From assembly GCF_030127105.1 (NCBI RefSeq), contig NZ_CP126161.1, positions 1,054,001 through 1,118,000 on the forward strand: DNA of 64,000 bases, written 5' to 3'. The notes beneath the pieces were generated by a model. It was not told the DNA's origin. It saw nothing but the letters and a program-made list of their open reading frames with translations, and did no database searches. This stretch comes from Haloarcula pelagica (lineage in GTDB: Archaea; Halobacteriota; Halobacteria; Halobacteriales; Haloarculaceae). The position numbers were made by a program, and so were the translations under genes. The stretch's first letter is position 1; the number at the start of each line of letters is the position of its first letter. This document shows, in pieces, positions 50,569 to 59,622 of this stretch.

Positions 50569-51843
50569 ATGGACGGCTACAGGAACGTCGTACTACTAAC
50601 TGTCGACGCTCTCAGGGCGGACCATCTCTCCTGTTATAGCTACGGGCGGGAGACCTCGCCCGCGTTGGATACACTCGCCAAGGAGGGCCTTCGATTCCAG
50701 CGTGCTTACAGCCAGAGTTCCCACACGCGGGAGGCAGTGCCGGCGATGCTGACCGGGCGCGATCCCGACGAGGCTGTCGACGAGCAATATCTCCTCTCTG
50801 CTGATACAGTAGCGAGTCGGCTGGCAGATACTGGTATCGCTACAGCCGGCTTCCACTCAAACCCCTTCGTTTCGCGTGCCTACGGATTCGATCGGGACTT
50901 CGATGTCTTCGATGACGATCTCCACCTCGGCCAGCACAAACTTCTCGCGTTGGCCCAACGCGCCCTCGACAAACTCCGGAACCGCCACTACGCACGTGCA
51001 GATCGGATCAACGAACGGGCGTTCGACTGGCTAGACAGCCGGGATTCAAACCGGTTCTTCCTCTGGAGCCACTACATGGACGTACACGGTCCGTACGAGC
51101 CACCAGAACCGTACCGCAGTCGGTTCGGCGATCCACAGCTGAGTGACCGAGACGCACAGCGGCTGTATAAGCGAGCCATCGACGATCCCGATTCGATTAC
51201 CGCCGACGAACAACAGGCGCTGATTGACCTGTACGACGGCGAAATTGCCTACGTGGACGACCAGATTCGCCGGTTCATAAACGGCTTACGAGAGCGGAAC
51301 CTGTGGGATGAGACGCTCGTTCTGGTCTCGGCGGATCACGGCGATGCCTTTGGCGAACACGGCTACTACGAACATCCGCGCTACCTCCACGAGGAGTTGA
51401 CGCGCGTGCCGTTGCTCGTGCTTGGGGAGGCAGTCGAGGCGGGGTCACCGTCGATTCCCGCGAGTACGGCTGATCTGGTGCCGACAATACTGGACGCACT
51501 GGGTTTCGACGCCAGTGGTCTCAACGGCGAGCCATTTGGGGAACTCGTCGGTTCGGTAGAAGGTTGGTCAGATCGGACAGTGTTTTCACAGGCTCGTGGA
51601 GAGGGGGACGACGACGGTCTCAGGCGGTTCGCTGTCCGCGACCGGGACGGCGAGTGTTTCCTCGAACGCGAACTTTCGACCGGGGAGATACGATCGGAAG
51701 ACACGAGCGACGGAGACCGTGATCTGCTGACCGTACTGCGGGAATACAGCCGCGACCGCATCGACTTCGGGGACGCGACAGCCGATGCGAGCGAAACCGA
51801 AGCGGTGTCAGACCGGCTGGAAGCGCTGGGGTACAAGGAATGA
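50569..51843 (+). CDS. Sulfatase/alkaline-phosphatase-superfamily protein with Thr nucleophile position
   Basis: The 424-residue protein starts with a metal-binding VVLLTVDALRADH (Asp13). The position of the sulfatase Cys/Ser is Thr53 in SSHTREAVPAMLTG, and VSADHGDAFGEHGYYEHPRY supplies the second metal pair and a His. With Thr there, formylglycine cannot form, and the enzyme is more like phospho- or alcohol-phosphate transferases of this superfamily than a true sulfatase. It ends LEALGYKE. It lies between glycosyltransferase genes and may modify the surface glycan. Confidence 0.85.
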   Translation: MDGYRNVVLLTVDALRADHLSCYSYGRETSPALDTLAKEGLRFQRAYSQSSHTREAVPAMLTGRDPDEAVDEQYLLSADTVASRLADTGIATAGFHSNPFVSRAYGFDRDFDVFDDDLHLGQHKLLALAQRALDKLRNRHYARADRINERAFDWLDSRDSNRFFLWSHYMDVHGPYEPPEPYRSRFGDPQLSDRDAQRLYKRAIDDPDSITADEQQALIDLYDGEIAYVDDQIRRFINGLRERNLWDETLVLVSADHGDAFGEHGYYEHPRYLHEELTRVPLLVLGEAVEAGSPSIPASTADLVPTILDALGFDASGLNGEPFGELVGSVEGWSDRTVFSQARGEGDDDGLRRFAVRDRDGECFLERELSTGEIRSEDTSDGDRDLLTVLREYSRDRIDFGDATADASETEAVSDRLEALGYKE

Positions 51844-51893
51844 GTTGGGCTGAAGAGTGCGATATCAAGGGTTGGCGGTGAATAGGAGAACGA

Positions 51894-52964
51894 ATGCACG
51901 TTGGAATTAACGGACGGGCGTTCGTGACCGACGAGCCGGGCGGCGCAGTGCAGACCGCGAAGTGTCTCACGCAGGAACTTATTCGGCGTCCTGACGTTGA
52001 GACGACCCTGTTCGGCCACCAGGCGCTCTCGGACGAGTTCGGCACGGATGTCGAAAGCAAGGGGTATCTCTCGCGGTCACAGTTCTTCGGAGTCGGGTGG
52101 GAGCGAACGGTACTCCCGCTTCTCGCCCGCCGACACGACATCGACATTCTGTTCTGTCCCAATGCCAACGCACCGCTTCACAGGACCCCCTACCCGGTTG
52201 TCACATATATCCACGACGTTGGTGCGATGCACGACTGGTCGTCGTCGGTACATGGTCTGTACCGAAAAACGACTGTTCCACGCGTCGCCGATGTGTCAGA
52301 TCGTATCGTGACGGTCTCGGCGTTTTCGCGGGACGAGATCGTAGAGCAGTTGGGCGTTGATCCGGCTAGAGTCAATGTCGTCCACAATGGTATCAACAAG
52401 CGCTTTCTCAGCGATAAGCCCGGCGAACCTATTGAGGTTCCGGATCAGTTCGTACTCTACGTCGGAGCGTTGAACCCCCGGAAGAACGTCTCCGGACTCG
52501 TAGAAGCGTATCGGCGTGTTAGCGACGACTTTAATCACGAGCTCGTCCTGACAGGCCCACGGAACAAGGAACTGTTCGACTCGTTTGAAATCAGAGAGAC
52601 AGACGACGTACATATGACGGGGTTCGTTTCACAAGAAGAACTGAAGTTTCTCTACGATGAGGCTGACGTGTTCGCATACCCCTCGTTCTACGAGGGATTT
52701 GGGCTGCCGCCGCTGGAGGCGGCGGCGTGTAAGACACCCGTGGTTACGTCCCGAACCGGCGCAATTCCAGATGTTCTCGGCAACGCGGCACGGTACGTTG
52801 ATCCGAAAGACAGGGCAGACATTGGGTCCGCGCTTCTATGGGCTACGAGGAACCCGGCGGCAATGAAGAATACCACGGCAGCACGTCAGCGCGTTCAATC
52901 ACTAACCTGGAAACACGCCGCTAAAGACCTGTATTCGGTTCTCAAAGAGGAGTCGCGGCAATAA
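51894..52964 (+). CDS. GT4 family glycosyltransferase
   Basis: The 356-residue enzyme has an N-terminal acceptor domain (HVGINGRAFVTDEPGGAVQT) with IVTVSAFSRDEIVEQLGV before the hinge, and a donor domain: LYVGALNPRKNVSGLVEAYR, MTGFVSQEELKFLYDEADVF and the E-x7-E motif in SFYEGFGLPPLEAAAC. It is of the mannosyl/rhamnosyltransferase-like GT4 group. It follows the sulfatase-like gene by 50 bases. Confidence 0.9.
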   Translation: MHVGINGRAFVTDEPGGAVQTAKCLTQELIRRPDVETTLFGHQALSDEFGTDVESKGYLSRSQFFGVGWERTVLPLLARRHDIDILFCPNANAPLHRTPYPVVTYIHDVGAMHDWSSSVHGLYRKTTVPRVADVSDRIVTVSAFSRDEIVEQLGVDPARVNVVHNGINKRFLSDKPGEPIEVPDQFVLYVGALNPRKNVSGLVEAYRRVSDDFNHELVLTGPRNKELFDSFEIRETDDVHMTGFVSQEELKFLYDEADVFAYPSFYEGFGLPPLEAAACKTPVVTSRTGAIPDVLGNAARYVDPKDRADIGSALLWATRNPAAMKNTTAARQRVQSLTWKHAAKDLYSVLKEESRQ

Positions 52965-53026
52965 ACACCAACGCATATCAGTATATCTTATTTCCGTGCT
53001 ACAGTGTAAATTATCTGTATAGAACG

Positions 53027-54355
53027 CTACTTCTCCAGATAGTGTCTAATCCGCATGATGATAAGCCCCCCAAATGACAGTATGCTGAAATGCATGGATC
53101 CGAAGGCTATGGGATCAACCCATGTCGGAAGTATCCAACTTGCAGTAAAATGATAATCAAGCCACACACGCTGTAGGCTTTCAACCGACGAAACCTGCTC
53201 AGTACTCGTATTAGTGTCAGAACCGCGGATTTCGTACATCGGTGGGCCCTGTGGCTCGTCACCTAAGCCAGCGATCTCTGCGTCGTAAGGCGCTTGCGCT
53301 ATTTCAGTGGTATTGACTATTTCGCCGTCTGGAGTCACTTCGATCACTCGGTCGTTGCCGGTGTCCACGATCAAGGTATTCCCACTCGGAAGTCGGTCAG
53401 CGTCGCGCGGCCATCGTAACTCATTTTTATATATCCACGTCTGCTTCCACGACCCGTTTCTCCGGGTATACTCAACGATACGATCGTTACCACTGTCAGC
53501 AACAAGGACTGTCGGAGGAGAGTTCGACAGGAGTACGGGATTGTGTTGCTCATGAAGGGTCGAGTACTCGTCTTCAGCACCGAGCGTCCAGCGTGTCTCT
53601 TTAGTCTCCTTGTCGATCAACACCACGCGATCGAACTCGCGTGGACTCAGTAGCACGGCCGAACCGTTATCCACAACATCAACATCATTCAAATGAGTAT
53701 AGTCGTTAGCGTAGCCGTCGCCGGCGTTCTTAGGAAAGTGGTCTACGAACCGATATTCCCAGACGATTTCGTCGCTCGTGGCGTTATAAATGTATACGAG
53801 ATGCGAGTGGGTCTCTCTTGATTCGTTGATCCAACCCTGACGTTTCGCTTCTCGAAGCCACGCTTGCTCGGCACTATCGTGTAGTATCTTGTTAGCGACA
53901 ATGTATCGCCCGTCGCCCAGATAGTCGATATCGTGCGTCTCCGGTGGAACGCTGAACTGTCTGTAGATTTCTCCAGTCGACCTGTTCAGGTGTGTCGCTT
54001 TCCAATTGTACGAGTCGCTTCCGTTGATCTGGAACGGTTTCTTTTCGCCTGTTTTCGAGACAAACAGTGTCTCGCCATCACCAAGTGGATCGACGTCGAA
54101 ACACTTGTTCGGACAGTCGGTCCATTTCCAGATAATTCGATCAGACGATCGGTTGAACGAAAATATGCCCGCACCGAATTCGACTGAAGCACCTTGTGTC
54201 GAGACGAGCAGCGTCTGATTGGGCGGTACTGATGACTCCGTGGACTGAACCGCACTTTCGGCTGTGAGAGCCGCATTGGCAACTGGGAAAAACGAAACGA
54301 TGAGAATGCCTACGAGGACCAACCGAATGGTACGATCATTCATGAATGAAGCCAT
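53027..54355 (-). CDS. Arylsulfotransferase (ASST)-like secreted propeller protein
   Basis: A protein of about 442 residues with a signal segment (TIRLVLVGILIVSFFPVANA), a six-bladed propeller with the ASST marks THDIDYLGDGRYIVANK, THLNDVDVVDNGSAVLLSPR, LHEQHNPVLL and DADRLPSGNTLIVDTGNDRV, and a C-terminal membrane helix (SILSFGGLIIMRIRHYLEK). ASST enzymes move sulfate between phenolic or other esters without PAPS, through an active-site His. His residues in THDID and EQHNP are candidates. It probably acts outside, tethered to the membrane. The start is ATG 54355 or 54343; the longer frame lacks a plausible signal peptide. Confidence 0.72.
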   Translation of the reverse strand: MASFMNDRTIRLVLVGILIVSFFPVANAALTAESAVQSTESSVPPNQTLLVSTQGASVEFGAGIFSFNRSSDRIIWKWTDCPNKCFDVDPLGDGETLFVSKTGEKKPFQINGSDSYNWKATHLNRSTGEIYRQFSVPPETHDIDYLGDGRYIVANKILHDSAEQAWLREAKRQGWINESRETHSHLVYIYNATSDEIVWEYRFVDHFPKNAGDGYANDYTHLNDVDVVDNGSAVLLSPREFDRVVLIDKETKETRWTLGAEDEYSTLHEQHNPVLLSNSPPTVLVADSGNDRIVEYTRRNGSWKQTWIYKNELRWPRDADRLPSGNTLIVDTGNDRVIEVTPDGEIVNTTEIAQAPYDAEIAGLGDEPQGPPMYEIRGSDTNTSTEQVSSVESLQRVWLDYHFTASWILPTWVDPIAFGSMHFSILSFGGLIIMRIRHYLEK

Positions 54356-54610
54356 CAACTCTCTTAACAAAAAAGACTCGAAACGAAAGTTACGGACCGA
54401 ACATAACAATCGTCGGATCCAAACGATCCCTGGCAAATGTGCATCAGCCGCATCGGATGAAGAACGAGGAGACGTGGTTTTTACCACACGAAGCCAAGCC
54501 AACGACTGTTACACTGGCTCGCTCATGTAGGAATTTGCACTGACCTCCGGTGCCACCGGCAGACCGTGACACAGGCTTGAAATCCCTATGCCCCCCGTTA
54601 GTTTCAGAAA

Positions 54611-55921
54611 CTAAGCATATCCCAAGTCCTCGAGTTGTTCTCGCACTGCATCGTTGACATCGGTTCCGGTGCGTTCCAGTTGCGTAGGAACGGTCCCACA
54701 GAAATCTTCTATCAGCTTCTGGTGGGCTTGAAAATCGATACTCTGGGTAGGTCGTTCGACGGACTGGTATCCGTATCCGTCTTCAAGATGCCAGACGCCG
54801 TACAGCGGTTCGTCATAGGTGTCGTACTGATCCGAAACGCCGTAGTTCTCCAACTGTGCTTCGATCCACTGCGGAAGTCCATGGAACTCGGTGAATTGTG
54901 GTTCTGGGTCAAGTGGCGACAACAGTGATCTTCCTCGTCCGTCAGTACGATTTGCGACTCCAAGCAACTCGGCAGCCGTCCGATGAACATCAAGCAAGCT
55001 TACGACCATCTCCGTGTTCTCTTCTGGAACGTCAGCACCCGAGATCACGAGCGGAACGTGAGTTAGTTCAGGAAACAGACCGTGAACGTGGTTCCAGTGG
55101 CCGTGATCACCGAGGAGTTCGCCATGATCTGCAACCGTAACGACATAGTCGACTGCGTCGGCTAGTTCGGTGAATATCTCTTCATAAACATCGGAAAGAT
55201 ACCGCACTGCGTCGTCGTACGCCTGCTGGGCGACCTGTTTATCTGGTGGGTCGTCAGCCCACCTGTCCACGAACACCGGATCGACCGTCTCATCAATGGT
55301 TTGGTACTCCGTAGGCGGCGTGTACGGCGAATGTGCTTCCATGAGGTTGACGAAAATAAACTCCTCATCATCGAAGGAGCTCCTACGGAGCTGGTCACGG
55401 ATTGCACGCGCACCGGAGTCGTCCGAGTCGGTCCTGTCAAGCATAGACGCCTCGTAGCCCTTCTTCAGCGACTGGAGCGTCGGGCCATTGTGTTGGATCG
55501 CAGTCTTCAACGCCTCGAAATACCGCTTCGGTCCAGTTTCGTCGCAAGTGACCGCGAACTGGTCCCAGTCTACGAGGTGTGTTGAATCTGGTTGTTTAAT
55601 CTCCCATGGGGACATCACGTCGTCGTACGGCTCGGTCCACCCCTCAAAATAGCCCATCTGTGGGTTCGCCGAGTAGAACCGCGACGTATGGTTGGTCGTC
55701 ACTCCTCCGAGAGTCGGATAGTCGTTGCCGAGGTCGGTTGACCGTGCGTATGTCCCAACCTCGGAAGCGTACCGGCCGGTGAACAGACTGGCGTGGGTCG
55801 GAATCGTCCAGTTCGAAGTCGTGAGGCATTGCTCAAATCGGGTACCTGGAAGCCAGTTGAAGTGCTCCTCGAAATAGTCTTGACGGAGAGTATCAAGGAC
55901 AACTATTGCAACGGAAGGCAT
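54611..55921 (-). CDS. Sulfatase/alkaline-phosphatase-superfamily protein with Thr nucleophile position
   Basis: The 436-residue protein begins SVAIVVLDTLRQDYF (Asp10), has Thr39 at the nucleophile position (SNWTIPTHASLFTGRY), VTVADHGELLGDHGHWNHVH for the metal-binding Asp-His and a His-rich loop, and ends LEDLGYA. The sulfatase consensus C-x-P-S-R reads T-I-P-T-H here, so neither the formylglycine precursor nor its Arg is present. A phosphodiesterase or phosphotransferase activity on cell-surface glycan is more likely. It is divergent from the next member of the family at 56122. Confidence 0.85.
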   Translation of the reverse strand: MPSVAIVVLDTLRQDYFEEHFNWLPGTRFEQCLTTSNWTIPTHASLFTGRYASEVGTYARSTDLGNDYPTLGGVTTNHTSRFYSANPQMGYFEGWTEPYDDVMSPWEIKQPDSTHLVDWDQFAVTCDETGPKRYFEALKTAIQHNGPTLQSLKKGYEASMLDRTDSDDSGARAIRDQLRRSSFDDEEFIFVNLMEAHSPYTPPTEYQTIDETVDPVFVDRWADDPPDKQVAQQAYDDAVRYLSDVYEEIFTELADAVDYVVTVADHGELLGDHGHWNHVHGLFPELTHVPLVISGADVPEENTEMVVSLLDVHRTAAELLGVANRTDGRGRSLLSPLDPEPQFTEFHGLPQWIEAQLENYGVSDQYDTYDEPLYGVWHLEDGYGYQSVERPTQSIDFQAHQKLIEDFCGTVPTQLERTGTDVNDAVREQLEDLGYA

Positions 55922-56121
55922 ATTATTTCACCGAGTGGAAGAAGATAATGATATTTACGGACTTTTTCATCACTCTTGATACAATGATACGACGGTAATT
56001 ATGCTCACCGAATGCAGTGGACTATTATAAGCCTACTGCTTGTGTGTCTGTGTTGTTGGCTCTGAACCAGGTCGATACAAACATACTTTTATTCACCGGT
56101 GGCTCATTCGCATACGATTGA
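55922..56121. promoter_or_regulatory. AT-rich divergent promoter region
   Basis: Two sulfatase-like genes diverge here. ACTTTTATT at 56085-56093 lies about 30 bases before ATG 56122 and is a good TATA candidate for the plus-strand operon. The minus-strand start has an equally AT-rich approach. Confidence 0.45.
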
Positions 56122-57039
56122 ATGTCCGAAATCAGTTTTATAAACAGAGTATACCACCGTAGCAAACTCTTTTTGCGGAACGCTAACCTCTCATACCTCC
56201 GCTGGAAGCATGGAAATGAATATTACAGAGACGGAGTGGATATACTCTCTGCGGACTGGGATAACCTATTGCTGATGGACGCCTGCCGATACGATATGTT
56301 CGTTGAGCACGTTGACCTTCCGGGCATTCTATCTCGAAAAAAGTCCAAAGGATCGATGACAGCGCAGTTTTTGGCAGGTAATTTCAACGGTCGTGATGCA
56401 ACCGATGTCGTCTATCTCACCGGAAACCCGATGTACCGGCGTATCGAAGCCAACTACGACTTCCAGTTTCATGCCGTAGTAGATGCGTGGCATGAGTGGG
56501 ATGAAGAGAACTCAACTGTCCTCCCGGAAACGATGGTCAGAGAGGCACGTCGGGTGAGAGAGGAATACCCCAATAAGCGACTCCTTGTCCACTTTCTCCA
56601 GCCGCACTTCCCGTTCATCGGCTCCAAAACCAAGTTCGATAAGCAGATTCCAGACCCAAAGGAGGGCGACGAAGCGCAGTTCTGGGAGCAACTTCGCACA
56701 GGGAAGTTGTCACTCTCACCAGAAGAGGTCTGGAAGCCCTACAATAGAAATCTCCGACATCTCGTTCCGTCACTCGAAACACTAGTGAAAGAGCTTGACG
56801 GAAAAACAGTTGTCACATCCGATCACGGAAACATGGTAGGGGACCGGTCACGCCCAATTCCAGTCTCCGACTGGGGCCATCCACGCGGACTCTACACTCC
56901 GGAACTGATTGATGTTCCATGGCTGGTCTGTGACTCGGAAGACCGGCGAAAGGTGGTTGCCGAACCTCCGGAAGGGAATAGCGAGGTCAATGAAGATATA
57001 GTGCAGAATCGACTCCACAACCTCGGGTACACGGAGTAA
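56122..57039 (+). CDS. Alkaline-phosphatase-superfamily protein, 'DACR' subtype
   Basis: A 305-residue protein with NLLLMDACRYDMFVEHV (metal Asp53), a Ser/Thr pair in SKGSMTAQFLAGNF (S78-T80), VHFLQPHFPFIG, VVTSDHGNMVGDR and WGHPRGLYTPELIDVPWLV. It is shorter than sulfatases, lacks the Cys and has an N-terminal soluble extension (about 1-40). It ends LHNLGYTE. Same subtype as 58636-59622. It shares one base with the flippase gene that follows, so its function is probably tied to glycan export or modification. Confidence 0.8.
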   Translation: MSEISFINRVYHRSKLFLRNANLSYLRWKHGNEYYRDGVDILSADWDNLLLMDACRYDMFVEHVDLPGILSRKKSKGSMTAQFLAGNFNGRDATDVVYLTGNPMYRRIEANYDFQFHAVVDAWHEWDEENSTVLPETMVREARRVREEYPNKRLLVHFLQPHFPFIGSKTKFDKQIPDPKEGDEAQFWEQLRTGKLSLSPEEVWKPYNRNLRHLVPSLETLVKELDGKTVVTSDHGNMVGDRSRPIPVSDWGHPRGLYTPELIDVPWLVCDSEDRRKVVAEPPEGNSEVNEDIVQNRLHNLGYTE

Positions 57040-58529
57040 TGAGCGACGAAGTCGAGTCAGCACTACAGTCCACCGCACGGGGTGCGTCAATATTCACCAT
57101 CGGTCGGATCACGAGTCAGCTTCTCGGGTTCGTGTTCAATGCGATACTAACGAACTACCTTGGCCCGATCGGCTACGGGATTATCACATATGCCGACACG
57201 GTCATGATGACGATACTTAACATCGCGGATCTTGGTGCTGACAAAGCACTATTACGTTTCTTACCGGATGACAATCCAGATGAGCGGGAAAATACGCTCG
57301 GTCTCGCTGGCCTTTCGGTTATTCTCGCAGGGGTCGGGTCTGGGGTTATTCTCTACGTGACCGCACCGGTCATTTCCTCATACACCATTGCGAACGATTC
57401 CTTCATTACCGTCCTCCGTGTGATGGCGTTCGTTCTTCCGTTCAGAGCACTCACGAAAATCGTTCAAAGCAGTTTCCGGGCACTTGAGCGACCTACGTAC
57501 CAGTTAGGCATCTCAGAAGGATTGTTACCAGTCTCCCGGTTAGTCGCCGCAATGGTCTCTGTCGTGCTTGGTTTGGCCGTTGAGGGGATTGCTACCGCAC
57601 TGCTGGTCTCTACAATTCTATTGTCTGCTGCCGCCCTGTCGTTATTTCTATCAAGGACTGAACTCCGACCACGTCCGGAAGCGTCTCGTGAACGTATTTC
57701 CCGCTTTTTTTCGTATTCGTTACCATTGACAGTCAATTCGGCCGGCTCGTACCTAGTCAACAATGTTGATCTGATAATGGTCGGGTTTCTTGGCCTTGGT
57801 AGTGCTGCAGTTGGGCAGTATCGTGCTGCTGCTCTGATGACGACCGCAGCGGCTCTCCCGCTCTCCGGCATCAATCAGATATTCCCAGCGCGGGCATCGC
57901 GATTGTTTGATCAAGGACAGAAAGAGGAGTTGGACTCGCTGTATAAAACCGTGACACGGTGGGCACTAACCGCTACGCTTCCAATCGCCGTCGGGTTGGT
58001 TGTGTTCCGGGCACCCCTTTTGTCAGTATTAGGAAGCGAGTTCGTCACTGCGCAGTTCGTACTTGCTGTGCTGTTAATTCGTCGTCTATCAGATGCGGGT
58101 GCTGGGCCATGTGGATACCTACTAATGATGACAGATCATGAACGCTTGGTGACAGCCAATAATGTCATTCTTGGGCTTTCAAACGTAGCTCTCAATTTCA
58201 TATTAATCGCAGAATTCGGTGTGATCGGTGCTGCTGCTGCCACTGCGGCCTCAGTCACAGTATTTAATTTTATCAAGGTATTCGAGGTGTGGTGGTTTGA
58301 ACGATTGGTTCCGTACTCAGGTGCCTTTTTAAAGCCATTGTTTGCAGGTTTGGTCTGCGGGGGAGTGATGATTCTGTTAGAAAGATTGTTGTTATTGGTT
58401 GGCCTTGATATCGGCATGATTCGTGCTTTTGTAGGAGGTATTGTTGGTGTGTGTGCATACCTTATCATATTATATGCACTAGGAGTGGATGAAAAGGATA
58501 AGAAATTGGTTGAGAATTTATATGTATAG
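57039..58529 (+). CDS. Polysaccharide/lipid-linked oligosaccharide flippase (Wzx/MATE-like)
   Basis: The 496-residue protein has 14 predicted helices and the polysaccharide-biosynthesis signature at the N-terminus (ARGASIFTIGRITSQLLGFV, FNAILTNYLGPIGYG). A cytosolic Arg-rich loop (LSRTELRPRPEASRERISRF) and the second-half repeat YRAAALMTTAAALPLSGINQ are typical of Wzx/AglR-like flippases. It turns the dolichol-linked glycan to the outside. The later part of the gene is markedly AT-rich in its third codon positions compared with the core genes at 1-20 kb. Confidence 0.9.
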   Translation: MSDEVESALQSTARGASIFTIGRITSQLLGFVFNAILTNYLGPIGYGIITYADTVMMTILNIADLGADKALLRFLPDDNPDERENTLGLAGLSVILAGVGSGVILYVTAPVISSYTIANDSFITVLRVMAFVLPFRALTKIVQSSFRALERPTYQLGISEGLLPVSRLVAAMVSVVLGLAVEGIATALLVSTILLSAAALSLFLSRTELRPRPEASRERISRFFSYSLPLTVNSAGSYLVNNVDLIMVGFLGLGSAAVGQYRAAALMTTAAALPLSGINQIFPARASRLFDQGQKEELDSLYKTVTRWALTATLPIAVGLVVFRAPLLSVLGSEFVTAQFVLAVLLIRRLSDAGAGPCGYLLMMTDHERLVTANNVILGLSNVALNFILIAEFGVIGAAAATAASVTVFNFIKVFEVWWFERLVPYSGAFLKPLFAGLVCGGVMILLERLLLLVGLDIGMIRAFVGGIVGVCAYLIILYALGVDEKDKKLVENLYV

Positions 58530-58635
58530 ATGGATTGGCGATATGGGTGGTTTGTAAACATCTTACGTTGTAAAGAGAACCCGACCGCCGGACAGAAAGA
58601 TTCAATTGGACATTGGTCTTGTTAACTTAGCAGAG

Positions 58636-59622
58636 ATGGGAGCGGAGTCACTCGAAGAAAAAATCCGCAAGGGTGTAAATAACCCGATCGAGGCCGTGAA
58701 ATATCTCACCACCCCAATTATAAAGGGAACAACACTGACATTGTCATCAAGTTTTCCGCTGGGTGAGAATTTTTTCAAAAAAGATTGGGACCTACTTATT
58801 ATCCTTGACACGTGCCGGCCGGACGCTCTGCGGTCAGTCGCAAGTGAGTACTCATATTTAAACGAGGATGAGATTGGAGAAACCATTTCAGTTGGCACAT
58901 CTACACTCGAGTGGACTGCTGCTACGTTTATAGAGAGATATAAAAATGAGATTTCCGATACCGCTCTTGTTTCTGCAAATGGATGGCCGATGCGGATTCT
59001 TGATGACGGATATCGGCCAGAGATGAGATTTCGGGCTTCTTCGGCGCCGACCAACTGGGGAACTGTTGACAACAGTTCGCTTGGGAGACACATACCAGCT
59101 TGGCGATATGGAGAGGGGCGATCGGGTTACTCTCAGCAGCCCCAAGCGGACGCTGAAACTGTGGTGGATATAGTGATTGATGTCGGTCGAAGAGATGAGT
59201 TTGACCGTGTCATAGCTCACATTATCGAACCACATTATCCGTTCTCTGCTGCAGCAGCCAAACGTGGGGCAGCAGAATTGTCCCAATCGGAACAATACCC
59301 TTGGGAATATGTGAGAAGGACTGGAGATAAGCACACAGTTTGGAATAAATACCTTACTGAACTTCGGTCAGGGCTTGATGCCGTTGGCCGCCTATTGAAC
59401 AATTTTGAAGCGGAGAGGACCCTAATTTCGGCAGACCATGGAGAGTGTTTTGGAGAGTGGGGACGATGGGGTCACACGAGTGGCTCATTCAATCCATATC
59501 TTCGGCGTGTGCCGATTACAGAAGTCAAAGCAAGCGACAAAAATACAAGTGAGCCAGAAATTGGTGTTGAAAACACTGAGATCAATTTAGAAGAAAACTT
59601 GCGCTCGCTCGGCTACATGTGA
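58636..59622 (+). CDS. Alkaline-phosphatase-superfamily protein, 'DTCR' subtype
   Basis: A 328-residue protein: WDLLIILDTCRPDALRSV (metal Asp58), the Ser/Thr group in ISVGTSTLEWTAATF, HIIEPHYPFSAAAAK, ISADHGECFGEWGRWGHTSG, and an ending LRSLGYM. It matches the 56122 protein motif by motif. The ATG at 58636 is chosen; a TTG at 58606 would add ten residues. It overlaps the following GT4 gene by 4 bases. Codon use is AT-rich. The substrate may be a glycan phosphodiester, but activity is inferred only. Confidence 0.78.
   Translation: MGAESLEEKIRKGVNNPIEAVKYLTTPIIKGTTLTLSSSFPLGENFFKKDWDLLIILDTCRPDALRSVASEYSYLNEDEIGETISVGTSTLEWTAATFIERYKNEISDTALVSANGWPMRILDDGYRPEMRFRASSAPTNWGTVDNSSLGRHIPAWRYGEGRSGYSQQPQADAETVVDIVIDVGRRDEFDRVIAHIIEPHYPFSAAAAKRGAAELSQSEQYPWEYVRRTGDKHTVWNKYLTELRSGLDAVGRLLNNFEAERTLISADHGECFGEWGRWGHTSGSFNPYLRRVPITEVKASDKNTSEPEIGVENTEINLEENLRSLGYM

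Noticed and set aside
50569-51843. Annotation as a canonical sulfatase
   Set aside because: The formylglycine-forming Cys/Ser motif is not present; Thr occupies the position, so only superfamily membership is claimed.
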